Below, piece after piece: positions 9,358-16,642 of a DNA stretch of 64,000 nt; position 1 is the stretch's first letter; the number at the start of each line of letters is the position of its first letter. This stretch comes from SXOA01 sp046593355 (GTDB lineage Bacteria > Planctomycetota > Planctomycetia > Pirellulales > Pirellulaceae), in NCBI GenBank assembly GCA_046593355.1, contig JBKJNY010000234.1, forward strand, positions 12,740-76,739, written 5' to 3'. Under the pieces are notes generated by a model that saw only the letters and a list, made by a program, of their open reading frames with translations, was not told where the DNA came from and did not search any database. Position numbers and translations under genes: made by a program.

Positions 9358-10428
9358 ATGGCCCTGCTTCCCCATCTTCGCATCGGTGCCGTCGATATCG
9401 GCTCGCCGTTTGTCCAGGCGGCCCTCTCCGGCTACAGCGACTGGCCGATGCGGCTGCTCGCCCGGCGGCATGGGGCGTCGTACACGCTCTGCGAGGTGAT
9501 GCTCGATCAGTTCCTGGTGGCGATGAAGGAAAACCGCAAGAAGAACAAGCACTTCCTGCACATCAGCGATGACGAGCACCCGGTCGCCGGGCAACTCATG
9601 GGGGCGGAGCCGGAGCAGTTCGCGGCAGGGGCAGTCCGCCTGGCCGCGGCGGGCTTCGACGTCATCGATATCAACTTCGGCTGTCCCGTGAAGAAGGTTC
9701 TCGGCCGGTGCCGCGGCGGCTTTCATCTCAGTCAGCCGGACGTGGCTTTGGAAATCGTCCGCCGCACGCGCGAGAGCGTGCCGCCGCACATTCCGGTCAC
9801 GGTCAAAATGCGTCGCGGCATCGACGACACCCAGGAGAGCCGCGACCGCTTCTTCGAGATCCTCGACGGGGCGTTCGCCGCCGGCATCTCCGCCGTCACC
9901 GTCCACGGCCGCACGGTGGAGCAGCGGTACATCGGTCCCAGCCGCTGGAGTTTTCTGACGGAAGTGAAGCGGCACGTCGGCAGCCGGACCATCCTCGGCA
10001 GCGGCGACCTGTTCACGGCCCAGGCCTGCCTGGACATGATGCGCGAGACCGGCATCGACGGCGTGACCGTGGCCCGCGGGGCGATCGGCAACCCCTGGAT
10101 TTTCTCGCAGGCCCGCGCCCTCGCCGCCGGCCAGCCACTGCCGCTGCCGCCATCACTCCATGAGCAGCGGGGGGTCATCCTGGAGCACTTCCGCCTGGCG
10201 ATGGAACTCTACGGCGAGCAGCGAGCCAGCGCCGAGATGCGAAAGTTCGGCATCAAGTACGCCGCCCTCCATCCGCAGCACATCCCCCTGCGGGAAGCCT
10301 TCACCAAGGTCCGCTGCCTCGACGACTGGAAAGCCGTCCTCACCCAGTGGTACGCCGAAGACCTCCCCGGCTGCCATCCCGATCCTGCCATTCACCGCGT
10401 GAACGGCAGTTGCGAGGAGGCGGCGTGA
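9358..10428 (+). CDS. dus: tRNA-dihydrouridine synthase
   Basis: This FMN enzyme reduces uridine to dihydrouridine in tRNA, using NADPH. The 356-residue TIM barrel carries the family core NFGCPVKKV with the likely catalytic Cys109, the VTVKMR strand, VHGRT with the phosphate-binding His, and the GSGDLF and GVTVARGAIGNPW segments of the FMN phosphate site. Length and motifs fit the DusA/B/C superfamily; the subclass is not certain, though it looks closest to DusB. It starts at an ATG, is transcribed alone and converges on queG across a palindrome. Confidence 0.93.
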   Translation: MALLPHLRIGAVDIGSPFVQAALSGYSDWPMRLLARRHGASYTLCEVMLDQFLVAMKENRKKNKHFLHISDDEHPVAGQLMGAEPEQFAAGAVRLAAAGFDVIDINFGCPVKKVLGRCRGGFHLSQPDVALEIVRRTRESVPPHIPVTVKMRRGIDDTQESRDRFFEILDGAFAAGISAVTVHGRTVEQRYIGPSRWSFLTEVKRHVGSRTILGSGDLFTAQACLDMMRETGIDGVTVARGAIGNPWIFSQARALAAGQPLPLPPSLHEQRGVILEHFRLAMELYGEQRASAEMRKFGIKYAALHPQHIPLREAFTKVRCLDDWKAVLTQWYAEDLPGCHPDPAIHRVNGSCEEAA

Positions 10429-10433
10429 CGTAG

Positions 10434-10497
10434 TGGGGACTTCAGTCCCCACACGCTACCTAGAAACGGCAAATGCTGGGACTAAAGTCCCAGCTAC
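10434..10497. repeat. Tandem pair of GGGACT/AGTCCC hairpins between convergent genes
   Basis: Two hairpins sit side by side: stem GTGGGGACT/AGTCCCCAC at about 10434-10453 and stem GCTGGGACT/AGTCCCAGC at about 10476-10495. They share the GGGACT/AGTCCC core. They fill the gap between dus and queG and overlap the end of queG, so they may also serve as a bidirectional terminator. Confidence 0.75.
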
Positions 10498-11645
10498 TTA
10501 GCGAGAGTATCGTCTTTCAACATCGCCGCCTCAATCTCCTTCCGCACGCAACCATCCTCTTCATCCGCCAATCGTTCTTTCAGCGCCGCACTCGCCTCTT
10601 CGGTTCCAATTTCCCCGAGCGCCCACGCGCTCGCCCCTCGCACTAGCGGCTCGGAGTCGTTGAGTCCGACGAGGAGTGCGGGAAGCGCCGTGACCGCGTG
10701 TTGGTTGCCGAGGACGATGGCGGCGTTGCGGAGGAGGCCGCGGCGTTTGGCGCGCCAGAGAGGGGTGTGGCGGAAGCGGAGGCGGAAGGCGTCGTCGTCG
10801 AGGTCGAAGAGCTCGGTAAGCTGGACGGGGTTGGACGGCGCGTCCTGCCGCGGCTCAAAGGCGGGTTCGGTGGAGAGCGGGGCGAAGCGGTTCCAAGGGC
10901 AAACTTCCTGGCAAACGTCGCAGCCGAACAGCCAGTCGCCGATGCCGGGACGGAGCTCGCGGGGTATGGGGCCGTCGAGCTCAATCGTCAAGTAGCTGAT
11001 GCAGCGGGTGGCATCCAGCAGGTGCGGCTGGACGAAAGCCTGCGTGGGGCAGGCATCCAAACATGCCGTGCAACTGCCGCAGTGATCGGTATCCTGTGGG
11101 TCGTCGTAGATGAGCACCTGGTCAGTGAGGAGTGCGGCGAGAAAGAAATAGCTCCCCTGCTGGCGGCTGAGGAGCAGCGTGTGCTTTCCAATCCAGCCAA
11201 GGCCGGCGAGCTGCGCGAACTCCCGCTCCAGAAGCGGGGCGGAATCGACAACGCCCCGCGCCTTCGCCCCCGGCACACGGTTTTCCACCAGCGTCACCAG
11301 TTGCTTGAGCCGCTCGTGGATGACGTCGTGATAGTCGGTCGGTCCCCAGGCATAGCGCGAGATGCGGCCTTCGCCATCCCGCGGCGGCTGCGGATCCGTG
11401 GTGCGGTAGTTGAGCGTCAGCATCAGGATGCTGCGAGCCCCTTCCAGCACCATGCCTGGATCGGCATACGCCTGCTGGCGCAGGCCGATGTAGTCCATCT
11501 CGCCGCCGTAACCGAGATGGAGCCATTCTCCCAGCCGCGTCGCGCCGGTCGGTGAAACCGCCGGACACGCCGCCGCCAGGCTGAAGCCCAACCGCTCCGC
11601 TTCCGCTTTGAGTTCGCTCGTGAGTGAAGCCGCGTCTGAAGCCAT
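10494..11645 (-). CDS. queG: Epoxyqueuosine reductase QueG
   Basis: QueG performs the last step of queuosine synthesis in tRNA, the cobalamin-dependent reduction of epoxyqueuosine. The 383-residue protein has the N-terminal cobalamin-binding region with YGGEMDY, the conserved VDSAPLLEREFA and GLGWIGKHTLL blocks, and two 4Fe-4S clusters (CGSCTACLDACP and CDVCQEVCPW). The C-terminus carries HEAT-like repeats (LRNAAIVLGN, VRGASAWALGEIG), as in many full-length QueG proteins. The stop codon lies within the neighbouring palindrome. With dus it makes a small tRNA-modification neighbourhood on opposite strands. Confidence 0.95.
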   Translation of the reverse strand: MASDAASLTSELKAEAERLGFSLAAACPAVSPTGATRLGEWLHLGYGGEMDYIGLRQQAYADPGMVLEGARSILMLTLNYRTTDPQPPRDGEGRISRYAWGPTDYHDVIHERLKQLVTLVENRVPGAKARGVVDSAPLLEREFAQLAGLGWIGKHTLLLSRQQGSYFFLAALLTDQVLIYDDPQDTDHCGSCTACLDACPTQAFVQPHLLDATRCISYLTIELDGPIPRELRPGIGDWLFGCDVCQEVCPWNRFAPLSTEPAFEPRQDAPSNPVQLTELFDLDDDAFRLRFRHTPLWRAKRRGLLRNAAIVLGNQHAVTALPALLVGLNDSEPLVRGASAWALGEIGTEEASAALKERLADEEDGCVRKEIEAAMLKDDTLAK

Positions 11646-11666
11646 GACGTATTGTATCGTCCGCTG

Positions 11667-12740
11667 CTACGCCGCTTCGCGGAGGACCGCCTCCGCCTGC
11701 CGCCACCGAACGGAGATGCGGCCGGCGAAGAAGGCGAGCAGGGTCATCACGCTCATCATGCAAAGGCACCACAGGGCCGCTCTGCCGCCGTCTACCTTGT
11801 CCGACAGTTGTAGGACATCGCGGACGATCCAGCCGTCCTTGCCGGAGATGATGGTCAGGCCGAGAGCCATCGCGTAGAGAGCCGCCGAGGCGAGCGCGAA
11901 CAGCGTGACCATCCAGACCGTCGTCCAGTCCGGCAACTGGATGAGATAGATGGCATAAGCCACCTGCACTGCCCCCAACATCCCCAGCACAATCGCCCAG
12001 CGGCCAAGCGGCGAAGCGGAAGTGCCACTGGCGTAATCGAACAGATCCCACGCACTGGGAGAGATACTGAAAACCGCGGCCACAATCATCGCCGCGGCCA
12101 GTTGAAAAACGATGGCGACTTGCTGGGGAGAGTGTACGACTAGAAGTGGGAGTTCGATCGCTGGTACAGGAGTTGGGAGACGCGGAGCAGGAGCGGCTGC
12201 TCGAGGGCTAGGAGGCGAAACTGGTTCCAGTGGCGGCTGCGGTGCCACAGGGGGTGGGGGAGCGGGGCGTGTCGTTTCGGCCTCCATCAAGACGACTGGA
12301 GGAAGGGCAGGGTCGGCCGCCGGATTTGCGATTTTTGCCGGTGGCGGCACTTGCCTGGCGGCAGGGAGCGGATTTTTCGGTTCGTCGTCGGCGACTTGCG
12401 GAACGCGGAGGACGACCGGTGGCGGCTCAATCTCCTTGAACTCGATTCCCTCGCTGACAAGAGTCACCGGAATTGACGGCAGTGGCGGCAACGGAACAGG
12501 AGGCTGCTTCGCTGCCGGCGGCTTGACTATCGGCTTCTTTTCAAGAACCGGCGGCTTCGCAGCGGCGAGTTTTTCTTCAGGGGGCCGCGCGGTTATCGAC
12601 GGCGGAGGTTTTACAGCTTCCCTCGGAACTCGCACTTCACCCTGGCATTTTGGACAGCGGAAGGCCTGGCCAGCCCGGCTCTCGGAGACAATCAGCGAGT
12701 GCCCCGAGGGGCATTTGATTCGCAGCGGCATGAGGCTCAT
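11667..12740 (-). CDS. Zinc-ribbon, Pro-rich linker, four-helix membrane protein
   Basis: The function is not recognised. The 357-residue protein starts with a zinc-ribbon of the planctomycete type: Cys10 and His14 in CPSGH, then Cys29 and Cys32 in CPKC. A Pro/Ala/Val-rich linker of about 165 residues follows, with many PP pairs. The last 140 residues hold four predicted membrane helices. A short cytosolic metal-binding head on a flexible stalk above a membrane domain suggests a regulatory or scaffold protein; this is inference. It lies 21 bases upstream of queG in the same direction. Confidence 0.75.
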   Translation of the reverse strand: MSLMPLRIKCPSGHSLIVSESRAGQAFRCPKCQGEVRVPREAVKPPPSITARPPEEKLAAAKPPVLEKKPIVKPPAAKQPPVPLPPLPSIPVTLVSEGIEFKEIEPPPVVLRVPQVADDEPKNPLPAARQVPPPAKIANPAADPALPPVVLMEAETTRPAPPPPVAPQPPLEPVSPPSPRAAAPAPRLPTPVPAIELPLLVVHSPQQVAIVFQLAAAMIVAAVFSISPSAWDLFDYASGTSASPLGRWAIVLGMLGAVQVAYAIYLIQLPDWTTVWMVTLFALASAALYAMALGLTIISGKDGWIVRDVLQLSDKVDGGRAALWCLCMMSVMTLLAFFAGRISVRWRQAEAVLREAA

Positions 12741-12760
12741 CCAAGCAATCGTAGTTGCTG

Positions 12761-12792
12761 GGGCGGCACGCCCACGGCTTTGTGTGGGCGTG
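12761..12792. repeat. Single arm of the CACGCCCACG palindrome family
   Basis: This 32-base segment matches one arm of the full inverted repeat at 31508-31592 with two mismatches. It contains the local palindrome CCCACGGCTTTGTGTGGG. It sits in the gap between the zinc-ribbon gene and the ZIP transporter gene. Confidence 0.7.
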
Positions 12793-12820
12793 AATTACTG
12801 GTTCTACGCGCCACTCTATC

Positions 12821-13729
12821 TTAACGTCTGTTTTCATGCTGCTGATGCTCGTGCCCCCCGTGGACGTGTTTGTGCTCGAAAAATCCAATCCCAATCGCCA
12901 AAGCCACGCCCAGGAAGAGTGCCGCCGTCAGCCACAGCCGGTCGTGCGAGTGGAAGGTCACTTCCGGCAGCAGGTCGGCTAGGGAGATGCAGAGAAATAC
13001 GCCCGCCGCGAATGACAGGGCACAGCCAATCACGACATCCTGGTCCCCGGTGAGCGCCCCCAGGCCGCAGACAAAGCCGATGGCACCGAGTGGGCACATC
13101 AGGGCGAAGACAATGTTGGCGATCAGGGCCGCCCGCTTCGACCAGCCGCCGGAGGCCATCAGGGAAGTGATGGACAGAGCATCGAGCGGCTTGTGGAGGG
13201 CGACGGCGAGAAATGTTCCGACTCCGTACAGTCCCCAGCCGTGGACTGCTTCATCCGCCTCGGCAGCCACCGCCGCGCCGAGAGCCAGGCCGTCGATGAT
13301 GGTGTGCAGCGCGAGGCCGAAGGCGAGCCCGACCCAGCTAAAGCTCCGCTCCGCGGTCAGTTCCGGCGGATGAGCGTGGTCGTGGTCACAATGTTTGTGG
13401 CCATGATGTTCGCCGTGTTCGTGCTGGTGCTCGTCTTTCCCCGTTGCTCCGTGCTCATGGGCATGCACATGAAACACGCGAATGAGCAGGAACATGGCGA
13501 GCAAACCGCCGAGGGCCCACCAGGCCGCAGTGTCAACGGAGACTCCCTTGGCAACCGCGTGGGGCAGCAGGTGCAGGAGCGCGACACCTAGCATCAGCCC
13601 GCCGACAAAGCTCATCATCAATTGCATCCGGCGATGCGTCAGCTTGACGAGCCACGGCAGCAGCCCCCCCGCCAGTGATGCCGCCACAATCAGGGCGCAA
13701 TAGCAGCCCAAGATGACATAGAATTGCAT
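12821..13729 (-). CDS. ZIP-family metal transporter
   Basis: This is a 302-residue inner-membrane divalent-metal transporter of the ZIP family. Eight hydrophobic segments can be counted. A His-rich cytoplasmic loop lies between helices 3 and 4 (residues 87-120, with repeated HEH, HQH and HDH). The metal-site helices carry HTIIDGLALG at 142-151 and HKPLDALSI in the next helix, as in zinc transporters. A second His-rich run closes the protein. The ATG at 13729 starts directly at the first helix; an in-frame start at 13798 would add 23 unlikely residues. Zinc is the most likely substrate, but iron or manganese cannot be excluded. Confidence 0.88.
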   Translation of the reverse strand: MQFYVILGCYCALIVAASLAGGLLPWLVKLTHRRMQLMMSFVGGLMLGVALLHLLPHAVAKGVSVDTAAWWALGGLLAMFLLIRVFHVHAHEHGATGKDEHQHEHGEHHGHKHCDHDHAHPPELTAERSFSWVGLAFGLALHTIIDGLALGAAVAAEADEAVHGWGLYGVGTFLAVALHKPLDALSITSLMASGGWSKRAALIANIVFALMCPLGAIGFVCGLGALTGDQDVVIGCALSFAAGVFLCISLADLLPEVTFHSHDRLWLTAALFLGVALAIGIGFFEHKHVHGGHEHQQHENRR

Positions 13730-13822
13730 CTGCGAATGATAGCCAAGACGGGCCGGGCTGCGAAGGGGAGATAGGATGGCGTAGGTCATGCTGTGCATGA
13801 CATTGTGCAGCTAATTTTCACA

Positions 13823-13842
13823 GTCAGGCAAAGCCTGACCTA
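13823..13842. repeat. Short AGGCAAAGCCT palindrome
   Basis: A hairpin AGGC-AAA-GCCT with flanking TC and GA lies in the gap between the ZIP transporter and the Mrr nuclease, which diverge. It resembles one half of the larger palindromes elsewhere in the window, but no second arm was found nearby. The rest of 13730-13980 holds no gene that I can support. Confidence 0.45.
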
Positions 13843-13980
13843 TTTTCACTGGCAGAGTCACAGGCCGAAGAACCAGCCAGGTGGGCTCAATTCCCCATTT
13901 GGCGCGAATTCTCAGCGCAGTCAATTGGCGGTAGAATCTCCCATGTCGCGACGTAGCAATCGTTTTCAGTGGGAGTGCAC

Positions 13981-14982
13981 ATGTCACAATCGTGGATGAT
14001 TCGCGCGGGAGAGGGCGGACATTTGATCGACGACTTTGCCAAGGGATTTGCGGCAATTGGTTGGCGAAGCTTGGGCGACCTCACCAAGACGCCTCAACGA
14101 GAGGCAATCCGAGCGCTCTATGCTAGCGCCTATGCAAACGAGAAGCCCGGCAAGGAATCGAACGCGATAGCCATGATTTTCAAATTCCGCACGACGCTCC
14201 AATCGGGTCACAATGTCGTGACGTACGATCCCACCAAACGCGAGTACTTGGTTGGAACAATTGAGAGTGATTACTTTTTTGATACGTCGGTGATGGAAGG
14301 CTACCCGCATCTGCGAAAGGTTGCCTGGACGGGTCGAGTAAGCCGAGACTTGCTAACCGTCTCGGCACGGAATTCTCTCGGCGGTGCATTGACGCTGTTT
14401 GGCATTGATGACGACGCCTGGGGCAGCATCGAAGACGCACTCAGTGGCAAGCCATCCAGTTCGGACCGGCCATCCAAGGATGAGAAAGTGCAGCTGGAAG
14501 AGACTCGCGAGGACGCCATTGCGAAAGCGCATGAGCTCATCAAGGATCAGGTTCTGCGGTTCGACGATTCGGACTTGGAATATCTCACCGCCGCTTTGCT
14601 GAGGGCGATGGGATATCGGACCCGAGTGACTCCCAAAGGTCCGGACCGCGGGGTCGACGTGTTTGCATCCCCCGACGGGTTGGGGTTTCAAGAACCGCGG
14701 ATCAAAACGGAAGTCAAACACAGAGCCAAGACGCCTATGGGCGCTCCGGATATTCGCAGCTTCATCGGAGGGCTGCGCGACGGAGAGCGCGGACTGTATG
14801 TCAGCACCGGAGGTTTCACCAAAGAAGCTCGCTACGAGGCCGATCGGTCCAAAGTTCCCGTTACGCTGCTCGACATCGACGAGCTGGTCTCAGCAATCGT
14901 CACGCACTATGATTCATTCGATTCGGACGGGCGCGCGCTTCTGCCGCTGGTTCGAGTCTATTGGCCGGCGGCATCCGGTTAG
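13981..14982 (+). CDS. Mrr-type restriction endonuclease with N-terminal accessory domain
   Basis: This 333-residue protein has a C-terminal Mrr_cat domain of the PD-(D/E)xK nuclease fold. Asp226 sits in GPDRGVDVF and Glu244-x-Lys246 in IKTEVKHR, followed by the SFIGGLRDGERGLYVSTGGFTKEA block typical of Mrr. Residues 1-125 look like an EVE/PUA-like or related modified-base reader (MIRAGEGGHLIDDF, FRTTLQSGHNVVTYDP); that call is tentative. Mrr proteins cut methylated foreign DNA. The ATG at 13981 is favoured because GGGAG lies five bases upstream; a GTG at 13969 is less likely. No methyltransferase is adjacent, as expected for a type IV enzyme. A toxin-antitoxin pair follows. Confidence 0.87.
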   Translation: MSQSWMIRAGEGGHLIDDFAKGFAAIGWRSLGDLTKTPQREAIRALYASAYANEKPGKESNAIAMIFKFRTTLQSGHNVVTYDPTKREYLVGTIESDYFFDTSVMEGYPHLRKVAWTGRVSRDLLTVSARNSLGGALTLFGIDDDAWGSIEDALSGKPSSSDRPSKDEKVQLEETREDAIAKAHELIKDQVLRFDDSDLEYLTAALLRAMGYRTRVTPKGPDRGVDVFASPDGLGFQEPRIKTEVKHRAKTPMGAPDIRSFIGGLRDGERGLYVSTGGFTKEARYEADRSKVPVTLLDIDELVSAIVTHYDSFDSDGRALLPLVRVYWPAASG

Positions 14983-15068
14983 AATCAGGGCGAGGCTGGG
15001 AACCAAAATTGACAATCAACTTGCGCTCAGCGATAATTCATCATTCTCACCTATTACGGATTTCTGTC

Positions 15069-15302
15069 ATGGAACTACTTGGCTCAGACACAATCATTGA
15101 AGCAGCACTGGCGTTGCCATTGCCTGACCGCTTGGAGGTGCTCACTCGCCTTTGGGATTCGATGCCCGCAGAAAGCGGTTCGACTTTTCTTGATCAGGAA
15201 ACACTTGCGGAACTCGACCGCCGAATTGCCTACGAGGATGCCAATCCGGACGACTACGTTAGTTGGGTAGAAGTAAAGGCAAACGTCCCGCGTGGCGCAT
15301 GA
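15069..15302 (+). CDS. RelB-like addiction-module antitoxin
   Basis: This 77-residue acidic protein fits the 'addiction module protein' antitoxin family. It has an N-terminal helix-rich part (IIEAALALPLPDRLEVLTRL) and a C-terminal toxin-binding part rich in Asp and Glu (LAELDRRIAYEDANPDD). Its stop codon overlaps the ATG of the downstream toxin by four bases (ATGA), the usual arrangement for a coupled type II toxin-antitoxin pair. The ATG at 15069 is used; the open frame continues upstream but carries no family features. Confidence 0.85.
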   Translation: MELLGSDTIIEAALALPLPDRLEVLTRLWDSMPAESGSTFLDQETLAELDRRIAYEDANPDDYVSWVEVKANVPRGA

Positions 15303-15595
15303 GCCGAATCCTGCAACTTAGTCGCGCCGCTCAGCGCGATATTGACAAGGCGTTCGTCTTCTACGAGCGGCAACAGCCCGGATTGGGAGACGGCTTCGTC
15401 GAGGCGGTGGACAGGTGCCTGGAACGCATCAAGCAGTTCCCAGAGTCATTTGCGATCATCAAGAAGAACCTACGACTCGCCATGGTTTCACGATTTCCAT
15501 ACCTGGTCGTCTACCGAATCACCGAGAATCACATTCGAGTCTCAGCCGTGGTTCACGGATCCCGACATCCACGGAATTGGAAAGATCAAGGTTAA
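15299..15595 (+). CDS. RelE/ParE-family toxin
   Basis: This 98-residue basic protein has the RelE/ParE fold signature: SRAAQRDIDKAFVFYERQQPG, then the GFVEAVDRCLERIKQFPESF helix pair, and a C-terminal strand RFPYLVVYRITENHIRVSAVVHGSRHP. The R..PY-VVY pattern and the final H-x-S-R-H-P are common in ParE-like toxins. The target (ribosome-bound mRNA or DNA gyrase) cannot be decided by eye. The start overlaps the antitoxin stop. It converges on the ABC ATPase gene with a six-base gap. Confidence 0.88.
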   Translation: MSRILQLSRAAQRDIDKAFVFYERQQPGLGDGFVEAVDRCLERIKQFPESFAIIKKNLRLAMVSRFPYLVVYRITENHIRVSAVVHGSRHPRNWKDQG

Positions 15596-15601
15596 AAACA
15601 C

Positions 15602-16534
15602 TCAGATCTTCTGCCCCAGCCCCTTGGTCAGCATCATGAAGGCGGACTCGAGGTTAAACTCTTCCTCCCGGAAGAGCTTGAGCTTGTGGCCGGCGGAGAC
15701 CAGCAAAGAAGAGAGCTCACTGTAGTCGTCGCTGCCGGGGCGGAGGGTGACGGAGAGTTGGCCTTGCTTGTCGGTGAGGGATTCGACGAGCGGAGATTGC
15801 TCCAAGAGCTTCGCGGCAGCGGTAGTGTCGCCGGTGACCTCGATCAGCAGCACCACCCGTTTGCGGACCTGCTTCATCACGTCGGCGACGGTAGCATTCA
15901 CATTCATTACGCCGCGGTCGATGATGCCGACTTTGTTGCACATGTCGGCCAGCTCCGGCAGGATATGGCTGCTGACCATGATGGTCTTTCCCTGCTGGCC
16001 GAGGCGGCGGAGGACGGCGCGCATTTCGATGCGGGCCCGTGGATCGAGGCCAGAGAGCGGCTCGTCGAGGAGCAGCACCTGCGGCTCGTGGAGAAGTACG
16101 CGGGCGAGGCCCAGACGCTGCGTCTGGCCGCGGGAGAGAGTGTTGGCGTAGGCGTCCCGTTTGAAATCGAGATCGACGAGCTCCAGCTTCTCGTTGCAGA
16201 CCTGGCGGCGCTTGGGCCCGGTGATGCGGTAGGCGGCGGCGAAGAACTCCAAATATTCGATGACCTTCATGTCATCGTAGACGCCGAAGAAGTCCGGCAT
16301 GTACCCCACCAGCCGGCGGATTTCCTTGGGGGCATTGTAGATGCTGTAGCCGCAGACATAGGCCTCGCCATGCGTGGGGTTAAGCAGCGTGGCCAGGATT
16401 TTCATCGTGGTCGTCTTCCCCGCGCCATTGGGGCCGATGAAGCCGAACAAATCCCCCGCAGCCAGATCCAGTTCGATGGACTGGATGGCGTACATATCGC
16501 CGTACTTCTTGGTGAGGTCAACGGTTTTAATCAC
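15602..16534 (-). CDS. ABC transporter ATP-binding protein
   Basis: This is a 310-residue ATPase of the DrrA/NatA/CcmA-like ABC-2 group. The Walker A is GPNGAGKTT, the signature is LSRGQTQRLGLARVLLHEP (SRGQ in place of SGGQ), the Walker B is VLLLDEPLSGLDP, and the switch His is in VSSHILPEL. A C-terminal domain of about 80 residues follows the ATPase core, as in exporters and gliding-type complexes. No ABC-2 permease is encoded in the window; the only membrane partner in the same direction is the 752-residue protein upstream, 81 bases away. The substrate is unknown. Confidence 0.9.
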   Translation of the reverse strand: MIKTVDLTKKYGDMYAIQSIELDLAAGDLFGFIGPNGAGKTTTMKILATLLNPTHGEAYVCGYSIYNAPKEIRRLVGYMPDFFGVYDDMKVIEYLEFFAAAYRITGPKRRQVCNEKLELVDLDFKRDAYANTLSRGQTQRLGLARVLLHEPQVLLLDEPLSGLDPRARIEMRAVLRRLGQQGKTIMVSSHILPELADMCNKVGIIDRGVMNVNATVADVMKQVRKRVVLLIEVTGDTTAAAKLLEQSPLVESLTDKQGQLSVTLRPGSDDYSELSSLLVSAGHKLKLFREEEFNLESAFMMLTKGLGQKI

Positions 16535-16562
16535 GGGAAATGCTCGGAGTGGTTCAAGTCTT

Positions 16563-16642
16563 GGCGAGCGGCGGGCGTAAGCCCGCTGATATTAGCAGCA
16601 GGCTGACGGGTAGTATTAGGGGGCTGACGCCGCCCGCTCGCC
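16563..16642. repeat. Imperfect inverted repeat of the GGCGAGCGG family
   Basis: The left arm (16563-16594) and the right arm (16611-16642) are reverse complements over about 26 of 32 positions. The right arm covers the last codons and stop of the 752-residue membrane protein, so its final residues GERAASAP are repeat-encoded. A third copy of one arm is found inside the PyrK-like gene at 51314-51344. Confidence 0.75.
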
